From Oceanicoccus sp. KOV_DT_Chl (GTDB lineage Bacteria > Pseudomonadota > Gammaproteobacteria > Pseudomonadales > Dasaniaceae), in NCBI RefSeq assembly GCF_900120175.1, contig NZ_FQLF01000004.1, forward strand, positions 186,001 through 250,000: 64,000 nt of DNA. The letters run 5' to 3'. The notes under the pieces were generated by a model. The model ran no database searches and was not told the origin of the DNA. It worked only from the letters and a program-made list of their open reading frames with translations. The position numbers and the translations under genes were made by a program. Shown piece after piece: positions 1 through 9,772 of this stretch (position 1 is its first letter; the number at the start of each line of letters is the position of its first letter).

Positions 1-42
1 GCTGATTAGCTATTTATTATACGTGCATTCACTTAGCCTGAA

Positions 43-915
43 TTATTTGTTCATCGGCAATATGATGTCATCTGCATAGCGTTTTATCCCGTCAATTTTT
101 TTGTTAATGTCTTGTGTGTCGCCATGATAGAACGGCCAAGGCTGGGTTAAAATATGAGTGACACCGCCATCGGCTAATTTTTTATAGGCATCAATGGTGA
201 ATGCATCGCTAGGTGTGGCCATAACATCAAAAGGTAGGTGGTCGCGCCCATAGTCTTTACGTAATTGTTGGATATTGGCAATTGAGTCTATTATTTCGTC
301 AGAAGTTTGTAAGTCTGTTACCCAGCCGTCGGCAATTCTGGCGGCACGTTTCATTGCTGGAGAACTGATTCCGCCAGACCAAATCGGAATATATTCTGTT
401 GGCGCCGGATTCATTTCCAGTTTATCAAATTGATAGTATTGACCATGATATTCCACCATTTCACCAGACCATAATAGGCGCATGACTTCTATCATTTCAT
501 TGGCACGTTTTCCTCGAGTATGAAAATCCTGTTGCATTAATTCAAATTCATCTTTTGACCAGCCCACACCAATTGCAGGAGTAACCCGATTGTTAGAAAC
601 AACTGCAGCTGTACTGATGGCCTTTGCGACCAAATATGGGTTGCGCATAGGCAGAACAAAAACATTATTGGTGAAACGTAATCGCTTTGTTATGGTGGCC
701 AGGGCGCCAACCATTACCCATGGATCTGGCCAATCGGTAAATGCTTGCCAGCGCCTGCTACCGTCTTTGGTATAAGGATAGGGTGTTGATATTTTTTCAG
801 GGTGGACCACATGATCAGAAAAAGACATTGCTTCCCAGCCAGCCTCGTCAGCCACAGGGGCAATTTGTGTAAGATGACTGACTGTGCTGAATGAGGTGGA
901 TAAAACAAATTTCAT
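43..915 (-). CDS. Luciferase-like (LLM class) flavin/F420-dependent oxidoreductase
   Basis: A 290-residue protein of the bacterial luciferase-like monooxygenase fold (TIM barrel). It resembles the subgroup annotated as F420-dependent LLM oxidoreductases. Family features seen are the early SFSDHVV segment, an ITKRLRF-TNNVFVLPMRNP strand-loop, a GVGWSKDEF motif and a PIWSGGISSPAMKRAARIADGW segment typical of the cofactor-binding side. The length is normal and no signal peptide is seen, so it should be cytoplasmic. The substrate cannot be told from sequence. Whether the cofactor is F420 or FMN is also open, since no F420 biosynthesis gene lies in the window. The next gene upstream on the same strand, a small tyrosine phosphatase, ends 24 bases away, so the two may be cotranscribed without an obvious functional link. 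Confidence 0.85.
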   Translation of the reverse strand: MKFVLSTSFSTVSHLTQIAPVADEAGWEAMSFSDHVVHPEKISTPYPYTKDGSRRWQAFTDWPDPWVMVGALATITKRLRFTNNVFVLPMRNPYLVAKAISTAAVVSNNRVTPAIGVGWSKDEFELMQQDFHTRGKRANEMIEVMRLLWSGEMVEYHGQYYQFDKLEMNPAPTEYIPIWSGGISSPAMKRAARIADGWVTDLQTSDEIIDSIANIQQLRKDYGRDHLPFDVMATPSDAFTIDAYKKLADGGVTHILTQPWPFYHGDTQDINKKIDGIKRYADDIILPMNK

Positions 916-939
916 AATGGACCTGTGTAAATTTTCGTT

Positions 940-1431
940 TTATTTATCGTGTAGAAGTTCATGTTTATTGATTATATAGCTAAGTAAATGCCTGCACGCT
1001 TTTTCGATCGCCACAATCACTTTGTCAAACTGCTCTTCATCATCGTAGTAAGGATCAGGGATTTGCCTGTTACCCCCACGTTGACTGTAGTGCATGAGTA
1101 AGTTGATTTCACCTTGATAGTCTGAAGGTGCCCATGCTTGTACATTCGTTAAGTTAGCTCTATCCATTGCTATGATGTAGTTATAAGTCGAGTAATCCTG
1201 ATCATCGATTTGCCGAGCAATTTGTTGGCTAATGTCATATCCAGCTCTGGCTGAGGCAGCGACTGATCGCGGGTCTGGATGTTTGCCAACGTTAAACGGT
1301 GCTGTGCCGCATGAATCAACCGAAATACTCGTAGCCAGGTTTTTTTCACTCACCAGTCTTTCAAATATGCCTTGCGCAGCCGGGGAGCGACATATATTGC
1401 CTAAGCAAACAAATAGTACGTTGATGGTCAT
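940..1431 (-). CDS. Low-molecular-weight protein tyrosine phosphatase
   Basis: A 163-residue cytoplasmic phosphatase of the LMW-PTP family. The P-loop CLGNICRS is at residues 9-16, with nucleophile Cys9 and Arg15. The general-acid loop DPYY is at residues 126-129. The protein is full length for the family. LMW-PTPs dephosphorylate protein phosphotyrosine and in bacteria are often tied to polysaccharide export kinases, but no such kinase or export locus is nearby, so the partner is unknown. It lies 24 bases upstream of the LLM oxidoreductase on the same strand. The arsenate reductase at 41859-42332 belongs to the same superfamily, but this protein has the phosphatase general-acid loop and lacks the extra ArsC cysteines. 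Confidence 0.9.
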   Translation of the reverse strand: MTINVLFVCLGNICRSPAAQGIFERLVSEKNLATSISVDSCGTAPFNVGKHPDPRSVAASARAGYDISQQIARQIDDQDYSTYNYIIAMDRANLTNVQAWAPSDYQGEINLLMHYSQRGGNRQIPDPYYDDEEQFDKVIVAIEKACRHLLSYIINKHELLHDK

Positions 1432-1488
1432 GGTAAAACGTCATCCAATTGGGTTATGCACAAAAAAAATACAATATTGCTGTAACTG

Positions 1489-2646
1489 TCATCGTTTATT
1501 GGCGGCTAGTACAACAAATTTTTGGTTGCCGGCAACGGTGCGACAATTGCCGAAAATACGCTTTAGCGTAATATGATAATTCAGGTGTCGATTACCTACG
1601 ACCCACAGTGCCCCTCCTTGACTGAGGTGCTGGTGGCTTTGATGAAACAGGTTTTGGGCAATATGGTCACCAACGGTATTATTTTGGTGGAATGGTGGAT
1701 TGCACAGTATCAGCTCGATGGGCATTGTTGCCAGTGGCTCTAATCCGTCGCCAGCCTTAAAGATTGGGGTTTTATCGCCATTAATGTCTGAAGGGTTGAT
1801 ATTGTTGTGATAATTAAGCTGGGCTGAGGCTACCGCCATATAGGATTCGTCGACAAAATAGAGTTGGCTATTGGGCTGTTGCCGCTGAGCCATAATACCT
1901 AATAGTCCGTTGCCACACCCTAAGTCTACGATATGTTCTGCCAGTGGCATATGCTGAAACTGTTGCAAGAAAAACCTGCTACCGATATCCAGCTTTTCAC
2001 GGGAAAAAACATTGGCATAATTGCTTAATACCAAGTTGAGTTCATCAATTGTAATTATGCTGGGATAGGGTTCGCGATGAAGCTTGCCTATTTCATTTTT
2101 TTCTTTAGGTATAGAGAAAATTAATCGGGCTTTTTTACTGGCTAGTGAGGTGGTAGTCGTACCAATATACTTTTCAAATAATTGTAACTGTGCTTTAGTT
2201 AAGTATTTCACCATGCCGGCGGCGATAATAATAGTTGTAGTGTTGATAGCTGTTTGTAAGTCGATGAGCTGTTGTTCCAGCAGGGCATTACTTTTGGGGA
2301 TTTTCAATAGCACTACGTCGTATTCGTGCTGTAAGGGTGTCATGCTGGATAGTGTGTGTTCTGCTGGTGTGAGTTGATTAAGCTGTTGATTATGTAAAAT
2401 AGCCTGATGACTGATATATGAATCGCCCCAGTGATGACACTGGTATTGATGAAGACTACAAGCTAGAGCGCCAAAATTATCATTTGCTATCAATATTGAG
2501 CTGTTTGGTGTAAGTATCGAGTGCTGATCAAGGTGGGTAAGCATTAGCTCGTCAGCAGCATCCCAGGCGCGTAAGTTTTTAGTATTGGCCTCAAGTGGAA
2601 GACGTTCCAGTTGAAGCGAGGCGAATGCAGTTTCGAGTTGGTCCAT
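1489..2646 (-). CDS. rlmG: 23S rRNA (guanine-1835-N2)-methyltransferase RlmG
   Basis: A 385-residue two-domain rRNA methyltransferase. The N-terminal half (about residues 1-190) is the degenerate substrate-recognition domain. The C-terminal half is the SAM-binding domain, with glycine-rich loop VDLGCGNGLLG, the acidic VDESYMA strand and the catalytic N6/N2-type motif NPPFHQ. The order and spacing of ANVFSREKLDIGSRFF, VDESYMAVASAQLN, NPPFHQNN and IFGNCRTVAGNQKFVVLKA-like segments match RlmG rather than RsmC. It should methylate G1835 of 23S rRNA during ribosome assembly. It is a stand-alone gene on the minus strand with about 57 bases to the phosphatase downstream. Confidence 0.9.
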   Translation of the reverse strand: MDQLETAFASLQLERLPLEANTKNLRAWDAADELMLTHLDQHSILTPNSSILIANDNFGALACSLHQYQCHHWGDSYISHQAILHNQQLNQLTPAEHTLSSMTPLQHEYDVVLLKIPKSNALLEQQLIDLQTAINTTTIIIAAGMVKYLTKAQLQLFEKYIGTTTTSLASKKARLIFSIPKEKNEIGKLHREPYPSIITIDELNLVLSNYANVFSREKLDIGSRFFLQQFQHMPLAEHIVDLGCGNGLLGIMAQRQQPNSQLYFVDESYMAVASAQLNYHNNINPSDINGDKTPIFKAGDGLEPLATMPIELILCNPPFHQNNTVGDHIAQNLFHQSHQHLSQGGALWVVGNRHLNYHITLKRIFGNCRTVAGNQKFVVLAANKR

Positions 2647-2740
2647 TAGGGTAATGTTCTGAGCTAGCAGGGAGCTTATTTTACGTGGCTTGGCACTTTG
2701 GAGCTAGCGTTAGCGATGTTAACTATCAGTCATTTAGTGG

Positions 2741-3808
2741 TTAATTGGGTTCTTGTTGTTGGTTGCTGCGAAATTCACCTGGCGTCATCCCCGTCCATTT
2801 TTTAAATGATCGATGAAATGCACTGGGCTCATCAAAGCCTAATAACGCTGATACCGCATTAATTTTTAACTCCGGTCGACTTAGGTAGCTTTTTGCCGCA
2901 TTGCAGCGCAAATCATCCTTGAATTGTTGGTAAGTAGTGCCGACATCTTTTAAGCGGCGGCGCAGTGTCCTGACTGACATGTGCAAATGATTAGCCATCT
3001 CTACTACGCTTAAAAAGTCACGACTAAAATCATTGCCAATGATGCGCTTCATTTGTGAGAGAATGCTTTTTTCATCTTCCTCATTGGAAGCAAGTAGATG
3101 ATAGGGCGCGTTACGTAAAAATTCTTTGAGTGAATCTTCTGTATGCACTAGCGGGGCGAGTAAATAATTGGCCGGAAAACGAAAACTATTGGCCGGTTGC
3201 TCAAAGTGTAAATCGCATTTAAATAATTGCTGAAGATACGAAATATTTTTTGGTGCGCTGGTTTGAAAATTTACCTGAACCAGTTCAATATTTTTGCCAA
3301 TTAGCCAGCCACAAAATCGTCGCCAAATGGCCACACAGTGCGCCATCGTTATAATGTTGTCGGCAGATTCTTGGTCTAATAATTCATTGTTACTGGGGAA
3401 TAAGTATTCGGCTGTACCATCTTCTAAACGGTAGATAGGATTAATGTCAAAAGCGCTGTTTTCACCACTCAATGTTCGACAAAAAGCGTTGAACTCGGCG
3501 GCTCTACGCATGGCTTGCTCAAGGTTGTTGCAATGAATAATCGTAAGGCACATCATACGAAAAGTGCCAGTATGGGCTTTTTGTTTTAAACCAAGACCAA
3601 ATGATTCGTCCTGAAGCAGCCACATTACATAATTGAAAATATTGGTATAAACCTGTGACGGTACTGGTGTATTGGGGTCTATGTCTGGATCAAGGATATC
3701 GATAGGAGAGTTCAACGAAACCACGAGTGTGTTTAGGTTGTAACCTTGCGCCTCCGCCACGTTAAGCATGGTCCGGGCGTATTTTAATGGGACAGAGTCT
3801 TTTTCCAT
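2741..3808 (-). CDS. AraC-family transcriptional regulator (OruR/arabinose-binding-domain type)
   Basis: A 355-residue regulator. The N-terminal two thirds (about residues 20-205) resembles the ligand-sensing domain found in OruR/ArgR-like AraC regulators. The C-terminal about 85 residues carry the paired helix-turn-helix, with SVVEMANHLHMSVRTLRRRLKDVGTTYQQF followed by SALLGFDEPSAFHRSFKKWTGMTPGEFR, the standard AraC signature. It should bind DNA as a cytoplasmic activator or repressor. The effector is unknown. The gene sits between rlmG and the yej operon, all on the minus strand, and is separated from yejF by 126 bases, so it could regulate the neighbours or distant targets. Nothing in the sequence decides this. 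Confidence 0.85.
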   Translation of the reverse strand: MEKDSVPLKYARTMLNVAEAQGYNLNTLVVSLNSPIDILDPDIDPNTPVPSQVYTNIFNYVMWLLQDESFGLGLKQKAHTGTFRMMCLTIIHCNNLEQAMRRAAEFNAFCRTLSGENSAFDINPIYRLEDGTAEYLFPSNNELLDQESADNIITMAHCVAIWRRFCGWLIGKNIELVQVNFQTSAPKNISYLQQLFKCDLHFEQPANSFRFPANYLLAPLVHTEDSLKEFLRNAPYHLLASNEEDEKSILSQMKRIIGNDFSRDFLSVVEMANHLHMSVRTLRRRLKDVGTTYQQFKDDLRCNAAKSYLSRPELKINAVSALLGFDEPSAFHRSFKKWTGMTPGEFRSNQQQEPN

Positions 3809-3934
3809 GATAAAAAATATCTAATGAGTCATTATAATTAATGGTGGTTAGCTACTATTATAATAGCTGATATTGTCGGTAGATCATATTAACGGTTTTT
3901 AGATTAACCCCGTCACTGTAAATTGCTGGCGCCA

Positions 3935-5569
3935 TTAGCTTGGCTGCTGCTTAACGTGTATTGCGGAGGGTAGGGCGGCAGCTAATAATTGTTGGGTATA
4001 GGGATGTTGAGGGTTTTCAAAAATCGATTGGCTCTCACCACTTTCGACGATGTCGCCACCTTTCATTACCAGCATACGATGGCTTATAGAACGCACTACA
4101 GGCAAATCATGGCTAATAAAAATATAGCTTAACTGCCTGCGCCGCTGTAAATCTTTTAATAATTCCAGTACTTGTATTTGTACTGAGCGGTCTAGTGCGG
4201 ACGTTGGTTCGTCCAATATAATCAATTTGGGCTTTAATATAACGGCGCGTGCAATGGCGATACGCTGACGTTGTCCACCAGAAAACTCATGAGGGTAGCG
4301 GTGTCGAATAGCTGGGTCCAAATCGACTTCATTTAACACCTCAACGACACGCTGATCACACTCTTCATCAGTAAGTTGATAATGAACTCTCAGGCCTTCA
4401 CTGATAATGTCGGCGACGGACATGCGTGGACTTAAACTACCAAAAGGGTCTTGGAAAACTACTTGTATTTGTTTACGTACCGCCTGCATTTGTTGCTGGG
4501 AATAGGTATGAATGGGTTGTTGTTGGAATTCGATCAGGCCCTCAGAAGCTGTAAGGCGCAATAAAGCCATCGCCAGAGTGCTTTTGCCGGATCCACTTTC
4601 CCCGACTACACCAAGGGTTTCCCCTGGGTAGAGCTCTAAGCTCGCTTCTCTGACGGCGGAAAAAGTTTTAGGTTTTTGATAAAACCAATGTTTACCTATG
4701 GGGAATTTAACGGATAAATTTTTGGTGATTAATAGTGGCTTGCTTTCTTTGGTGCGCATGCTAGTTACGGCATCACCGGCAGGCTCGGCTGCTAATAGCA
4801 TTTTAGTATAGGGGTGTTGGGGTAAGCTAAATAACTGCTCAGTGTCTTGCTGCTCAACTAATTCCCCTTGTTGCATCACTAACACGCGATCGGCAATTTG
4901 TCTGACGACAGATAAATCATGGGTGATTAATAAAATGGCCATTCCCATGCGTTGTTGAATGGTGGACAGCAAGTCTAATATCTGGCTTTGTACAGTCACA
5001 TCGAGGGCCGTCGTCGGCTCATCAGCGATTAACAACTCTGGCTCATTGGCAATAGCCATGGCAATCATCACCCGTTGCCGTTGGCCGCCTGAAAGTTCGT
5101 GAGGGTAGGCGTTGGCCTTGTCTGCGGGCAACGGTATTTCTACTTGGGTTAGCAAATCGATAACTCGTTGCTGCAACGCCTGACCGCGAAGCCCTTGATG
5201 AAGGCTGATGACTTCAGCAATCTGTTGTCCGACTTTATGCAGTGGGTTTAATGCAGTCAGAGGCTCCTGAAATATCATGCTGATTTTATTGCCGCGAATT
5301 TTTTTTAATTTTTTGGCATCTAAATGTAATAATTGCTGATCGTGGAAAAAAATTTCGCCGCTGGGGTGGTTGGCCATTGGGTAGGGTAATAGCCCTAAAA
5401 TAGAGTGTGCTGTTACCGATTTGCCTGAGCCACTTTCTCCAACTAATGCTACGGTCTCGCCGGGGTTAACGACAAAAGAAACCTGCTTCACAGCGTCGGT
5501 GCTAGTATTACCCTGACGAAAGCGGGTGGAGAGTTGCTTGACTCTTAAAAGCGGGGAAGTAGGCTTCAT
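3935..5569 (-). CDS. yejF: Peptide ABC transporter, fused double ATPase YejF
   Basis: A 544-residue ABC ATPase with two complete nucleotide-binding domains in one chain, as in E. coli YejF. The first half has Walker A GESGSGKS near residue 45, signature LSGGQRQR and Walker [13 protein letters not shown]. The second half repeats these with [16 protein letters not shown] and [13 protein letters not shown]-terminal segments of each half ([20 protein letters not shown]) are the oligopeptide-transporter type. It powers the YejBE permease at the inner membrane for uptake of peptides; in E. coli YejABEF imports the peptide-nucleotide microcin C. The start codon overlaps the stop of yejE by four bases (ATGA), indicating translational coupling. 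It is the last gene of the operon. Confidence 0.92.
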   Translation of the reverse strand: MKPTSPLLRVKQLSTRFRQGNTSTDAVKQVSFVVNPGETVALVGESGSGKSVTAHSILGLLPYPMANHPSGEIFFHDQQLLHLDAKKLKKIRGNKISMIFQEPLTALNPLHKVGQQIAEVISLHQGLRGQALQQRVIDLLTQVEIPLPADKANAYPHELSGGQRQRVMIAMAIANEPELLIADEPTTALDVTVQSQILDLLSTIQQRMGMAILLITHDLSVVRQIADRVLVMQQGELVEQQDTEQLFSLPQHPYTKMLLAAEPAGDAVTSMRTKESKPLLITKNLSVKFPIGKHWFYQKPKTFSAVREASLELYPGETLGVVGESGSGKSTLAMALLRLTASEGLIEFQQQPIHTYSQQQMQAVRKQIQVVFQDPFGSLSPRMSVADIISEGLRVHYQLTDEECDQRVVEVLNEVDLDPAIRHRYPHEFSGGQRQRIAIARAVILKPKLIILDEPTSALDRSVQIQVLELLKDLQRRRQLSYIFISHDLPVVRSISHRMLVMKGGDIVESGESQSIFENPQHPYTQQLLAAALPSAIHVKQQPS

Positions 5570-6603
5570 TGGATCAACCTCGGATCAAAAGCATCTCTAA
5601 CTGCTTCGCCAATAAATACCAGTAGTGTCAGCATAAGTGAAAGCACTGTAAAAGCGCTGATGCCTAACCAACTCGCATGTAGGTTGCCTTTACCCTGCGC
5701 TACCAATTCACCCAGTGATGCTGATCCGGGCGGTAAGCCAAAACCCAAAAAGTCTAGTGATGTTAAAGTGGTAATGGCCCCGGTCAGTATAAAAGGCATA
5801 TAGGTCATGGTAGCGACGACCGCATTGGGCAATATATGTCGATACATGATGGTAGTATTGGTAACTCCCATGGCTCGCGCAGCTTTAACATAATCCAGAT
5901 TTCTTCCGCGTAAAAATTCAGCGCGCACTACGTCAACGAGTTGGGTCCAACTAAACAGCAACATGATGGCCAATAACCACCAGATATTAGGTGTTATAAT
6001 GCTGGATAAAATGATTAATAAAAACAACACTGGTAAGCCGCTCCATATTTCAATGAAGCGCTGTCCTAACAAGTCTATATTGCCACCGTAATAACCTTGT
6101 ACAGCGCCAGCTGCGACACCTATAACAGTGCTGCCCAATGTTAGTGCCAGGGCAAATAACAGTGAAATTCGAAAGCCATAAATAATACGAGCCACCACAT
6201 CCCTTGCCTGGTCATCTGTTCCCAGCCAGTTTTCTAACGAAGGAGGTGAGGGGGCTGGCGAAGGTAAGTCAGCTATATGGGTATCGTAGCTATAGTGAAT
6301 GATTGGCCAAATCATCCACCCTGAATTCGTAATAAGTTCAACCACATAGGGATCGCTGTAATCCGCCTCGGTTTCAAAGTCACCACCAAAGGTGGTTTCT
6401 GGATATGAAAAGAGCGCAGGGACAAACAGCTCACTGTCATAGCTAACAAGTATCGGTTTATCATTGGCAATAAATTCTGCAAAAAGACTGAACCCAAATA
6501 ATAAACAGAATATCCAACAGCTATAAAAGCCACGTCTATTGGCTTTGAACGTTTGCCAGCGACGTTGATTAATGGGGCTAAAATTTTCGCTCTTGAATAG
6601 CAT
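5566..6603 (-). CDS. yejE: Peptide ABC transporter permease YejE
   Basis: A 345-residue inner-membrane permease of the DppC/OppC type. After a cytoplasmic start it has a first membrane segment (FYSCWIFCLLFGFSLFAEFI), a long periplasmic loop, then about five more membrane segments. The permease coupling (EAA) loop is visible as EFLRGRNLDYVKAARAMGVTNTTIMYRHILPNAVVATM. The phrase NWLGTDDQARDVVARIIYGFR is highly typical of YejE/DppC. It pairs with YejB to form the channel. Its stop overlaps the start of yejF and its start lies two bases after the yejB stop, so it is a tight operon member. The length is normal and the frame is intact. Confidence 0.92.
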   Translation of the reverse strand: MLFKSENFSPINQRRWQTFKANRRGFYSCWIFCLLFGFSLFAEFIANDKPILVSYDSELFVPALFSYPETTFGGDFETEADYSDPYVVELITNSGWMIWPIIHYSYDTHIADLPSPAPSPPSLENWLGTDDQARDVVARIIYGFRISLLFALALTLGSTVIGVAAGAVQGYYGGNIDLLGQRFIEIWSGLPVLFLLIILSSIITPNIWWLLAIMLLFSWTQLVDVVRAEFLRGRNLDYVKAARAMGVTNTTIMYRHILPNAVVATMTYMPFILTGAITTLTSLDFLGFGLPPGSASLGELVAQGKGNLHASWLGISAFTVLSLMLTLLVFIGEAVRDAFDPRLIQ

Positions 6604-6605
6604 GT

Positions 6606-7574
6606 CTAAGCGGCCCTGGATTCAAAATCAATACGAGGGTCGATCCATACATAGGTTAAATCACTGATGATTTTCATCACCAAGCCCATCAGGGTAAATA
6701 TAAACAAGTTAGCAAAAATCACCGGGTAGTCGCGATTAATAACCGATTCGTAACTCAGTAGCCCCAACCCATCGAGCGAGAAGATAACTTCAATCAACAT
6801 CGAGCCAGTAAAAAACATGTGGAGAAATGCACTGGGAAACCCGGCAATAATAATCAACATGCCATTTCTGAATACATGACCATAAAGGACTTGCTGTTCA
6901 TCAAGACCTTTGGCTCTGGCGGTGACGACGTACTGCTTATTGATTTCATCAAGAAAGGAGTTTTTTGTGAGCATGGTTAAGGTGGCAAAGCCCCCAATGG
7001 TATAGGCAGTAAGTGGCAGTGCAAGGTGCCAAAAATAGTCTTTGATTTTATCGATCATGGATAACTCTTCAAAGTTGTCCGAGGTTAGGCCGCGTAAAGG
7101 AAACCAATCCAGATAACTACCACCGGCAAACACAACGATTAATAAAATTGCGAATAGAAAGCCGGGGATGGCGTAGCTAATAGTGATAAAAGTACTGGAC
7201 CAAACATCAAAGCGGTTGCCGTGATGAATCGCTTTGTTGATGCCTAGTGGGATAGAAATAAAATAGACCAGTAAGGTGCTCCATACGCCTAAAGAGATGG
7301 AGACCGGTAGCTTGTCAATGATCAGATCAATAACGGGGGTATTGCGAAAGAAGCTCTCACCAAAATCGAATTGTGCATAGTTGACGACCATTTCCCAAAA
7401 GCGCTCGGTAGGCGGCTTGTCAAAACCATACATTTTTTTTATGCGTTCGATGGTCTCGGCATCGAGTCCATAGCTTTGCTCGCGGCGCAGTGCTGTTTGC
7501 CCGGTATCGCCGCTGGCAGAACCGCTGATACGGCTAGTGGCATTAAGATCATGGCCTTGAAGTTGCGCAATCAT
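6606..7574 (-). CDS. yejB: YejB permease, open reading frame downstream of the frameshift
   Basis: This 322-residue open frame is the main part of YejB. It carries five of the six membrane segments, including [23 protein letters not shown] and the EAA loop around [21 protein letters not shown], and ends in the family C terminus [10 protein letters not shown]. Its apparent start (MIAQLQGHD) lies inside the periplasmic loop of the intact protein, so it is a fragment rather than a true start. The missing N-terminal helix is encoded at about 7590-7684 in another frame. Confidence 0.8.
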   Translation of the reverse strand: MIAQLQGHDLNATSRISGSASGDTGQTALRREQSYGLDAETIERIKKMYGFDKPPTERFWEMVVNYAQFDFGESFFRNTPVIDLIIDKLPVSISLGVWSTLLVYFISIPLGINKAIHHGNRFDVWSSTFITISYAIPGFLFAILLIVVFAGGSYLDWFPLRGLTSDNFEELSMIDKIKDYFWHLALPLTAYTIGGFATLTMLTKNSFLDEINKQYVVTARAKGLDEQQVLYGHVFRNGMLIIIAGFPSAFLHMFFTGSMLIEVIFSLDGLGLLSYESVINRDYPVIFANLFIFTLMGLVMKIISDLTYVWIDPRIDFESRAA

Positions 7575-7684
7575 CTGGTCGACTGGGCCCCCGGGGCGGA
7601 TTGCACGATGGCAAAGTTAATCACCATAATACCGAACAGGGTCGGGATGATTAACAGTAGTCGACGTAGTATGTAGTTGGCCAT
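6606..7684 (-). pseudogene. yejB: Peptide ABC transporter permease YejB, frameshifted near the N terminus
   Basis: The gene should start at the ATG at 7684. From there the frame reads MANYILRRLLLIIPTLFGIM and continues as the first membrane segment of YejB up to the APGG motif, but it then terminates. Restoring one G in the run at 7588-7592 (minus-strand G5 to G6) gives APGGPVDQ and joins the frame that starts at 7574 and holds the rest of the protein, about 359 residues in all. The join reproduces the family sequence exactly, so this is a one-base deletion, real or technical. YejB is the second permease subunit of the YejABEF peptide importer; without its first membrane helix the transporter would probably not assemble. 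The start is 11 bases after yejA. Confidence 0.88.
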
Positions 7685-7695
7685 ATAACTCTATA

Positions 7696-9537
7696 TTATT
7701 CGTTTAAAGCAGCTTTGGCCTTGTTCAGAGCCTGTGCTTTATCGGGATCAACCCACCAGCTAAAAAGGCCAATACTGAAGCTCGGATCATATTTAGGGGC
7801 GATGTTTGGCTGGCCAAATTTGTCCCAGTAAGCCAGCCGGTGAGCGCCGCTATGATACTGGGGAACAACAAAATAATTATGTAACAGTACCCGATCAAGC
7901 GCTCTGGTGCGGTAGATTAATTGTTCGCGATCCGGGGCGGAAATGACCAGATCGACGAGCTGGTCAACTACAGGATCTTTGATGCCGGAATAGTTGCGAC
8001 TACCTTCAATGTCGGCAGCAGTTGAATGCCAGTATTCTCTTTGCTCGTTGCCAGGTGAAAGTGATTGTCCGATTACGACGGTGAGCATTTCAAAATCATA
8101 GCTACGTAATCGATTGACAAATTGCGAGACTTCAATGCTTTTCACTGTCATTTGAATCCCTAGCTTTTGTAATGCTTTGGCATAGGGGTTAAGTATGCGC
8201 TCGGTAGTAGGCATATAAATCAGTATTTCGATAGTAAAGGGTTCGCCGCTGGTGGCATTCACCAGCACATTATCCCTGACTACCCAGCCGGCTTCTTTCA
8301 ATAGTTTTGCCGCTATTCGTAAGTTACCACGGTTGTGACCGCTGCCGTCACTAACAGGGTTGGTGTAAGGCGTGGTGAATACGCTTTCAGGAATTTGCTC
8401 TTTAAAAGGGGTGAGAATGTCTAGCTCTTCCGGGCTAGGGAGGCCGGATGAGGCTAGTTCAGAATTGGAAAAGAAGCTGTCGGTGCGCTTATAGGCCCCA
8501 TAAAATAAATTTTTATTTGTCCACTCGTAATCGAACGCATAATTGAGGGCTTTGCGTACCCGTAGATCCTGAAATTTACTGTCGCGTAAATTCATCAGCA
8601 GGCACTGCATGCCGGTTGTATTGTTATGTTCAATTTTAACTTTTTTCAGCAGCCCTTTGGCTGTTGCCGGGCTGTTGTAACCCGTTGCCCATTGTTTTGA
8701 GACGTTTTCAAGTCGAAAATCGTAGCGGTCAGCTTTCAATGCTTCTAACAACACGACGGCATCTTTGTAATAATCAAGTTGTACTTGATCATAATTATAG
8801 AGCCCTCGATTCACTGGCAGATCGCTGGCCCAATAATCCTTCACTCGCTCAAAACTGATTGAGCGTCCGGCGTCAGCGTTAATGATTTTATACGGTCCGC
8901 TGCCTAGCGGTATCTCCAGTGATGACTTGCTGAAATCACGGTCTTGCCAGTAGTGTTTAGGGAGTATGGCCAGGTCGCCAACGATGAGTGCCAGTTCGCG
9001 ATTGACCCCAGGCTTAAAGGTGAATTTGACCCGCTGCGGGTCAAGCGCTTCAACCGTTTGAACATCGGCATAGTAGGAACGGAACAGGGGTGAGCCTTTT
9101 TCGATTAATAGATTAAAGGTAAATACAACGTCGTCGGCAGTAATCGCGACACCATCGTGAAAGCGGGCTTCTTTCCGCAGGTGAAATATGACCCACGATC
9201 GATCTGCGGGGGTTTCGATTCTTTCCGCAATCAAACCATATTGGGAGAAGGCTTCATCGGCTGAATGCACCATCAGCGTGTCATAAATCAAACCGATATT
9301 ATCGCCAGGGGAGCCTTTGCTAATAAATGGGTTAAGGCTGTCAAAAGTACCCTGTACCCCTAGCCGTAATTTGCCTCCTTTTATTGCGTTGGCAGAGGTG
9401 TAGTCAAAGCCATGGAAATCCACCGGGTATTTAACATTGCCATGCATAGCAATGGCGTGAGAAATGGTGGTGTCGTTGCCATAGCTGGCGCCAGCGATTA
9501 AAACGCTGAAAATTAATGTGAATAGTCTAGTGCGCAT
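7696..9537 (-). CDS. yejA: Periplasmic peptide-binding protein YejA
   Basis: A 613-residue extracellular solute-binding protein of family 5 (DppA/OppA fold). An N-terminal signal peptide (MRTRLFTLIFSVLIAGASYG, cleavage near residue 20) sends it to the periplasm. Typical segments are KGGKLRLGVQGTFDSLNPF, the ADDVVFTFNLL loop, GSGPYKI and YMPTTERILNPYAKALQKLGI. It should capture peptides or peptide conjugates and deliver them to YejBEF. It is the first gene of the minus-strand yejABEF operon, with a 235-base divergent intergenic region separating it from the HDOD gene, where the operon promoter should lie. Confidence 0.92.
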   Translation of the reverse strand: MRTRLFTLIFSVLIAGASYGNDTTISHAIAMHGNVKYPVDFHGFDYTSANAIKGGKLRLGVQGTFDSLNPFISKGSPGDNIGLIYDTLMVHSADEAFSQYGLIAERIETPADRSWVIFHLRKEARFHDGVAITADDVVFTFNLLIEKGSPLFRSYYADVQTVEALDPQRVKFTFKPGVNRELALIVGDLAILPKHYWQDRDFSKSSLEIPLGSGPYKIINADAGRSISFERVKDYWASDLPVNRGLYNYDQVQLDYYKDAVVLLEALKADRYDFRLENVSKQWATGYNSPATAKGLLKKVKIEHNNTTGMQCLLMNLRDSKFQDLRVRKALNYAFDYEWTNKNLFYGAYKRTDSFFSNSELASSGLPSPEELDILTPFKEQIPESVFTTPYTNPVSDGSGHNRGNLRIAAKLLKEAGWVVRDNVLVNATSGEPFTIEILIYMPTTERILNPYAKALQKLGIQMTVKSIEVSQFVNRLRSYDFEMLTVVIGQSLSPGNEQREYWHSTAADIEGSRNYSGIKDPVVDQLVDLVISAPDREQLIYRTRALDRVLLHNYFVVPQYHSGAHRLAYWDKFGQPNIAPKYDPSFSIGLFSWWVDPDKAQALNKAKAALNE

Positions 9538-9772
9538 GGCTGGTTCGCGATCTGGTTAATTAGTAGTCGAATTGCCCTAAGGGTCGAGCAAATTATTGTT
9601 TTAACAGTAAATTTCCTCCACGTTAGCAAGAAGTTCTGCTGGATGGAAGAGTTAACGTTATACTGGGACTTATTCATTTTTTAATAGCTTTAGTCTGATC
9701 AAAGAGTCTGCAATTTCACGACAACAGCCTACAATGCATTAAATTATAGCCATTATCAGTAACAGGACCTGT

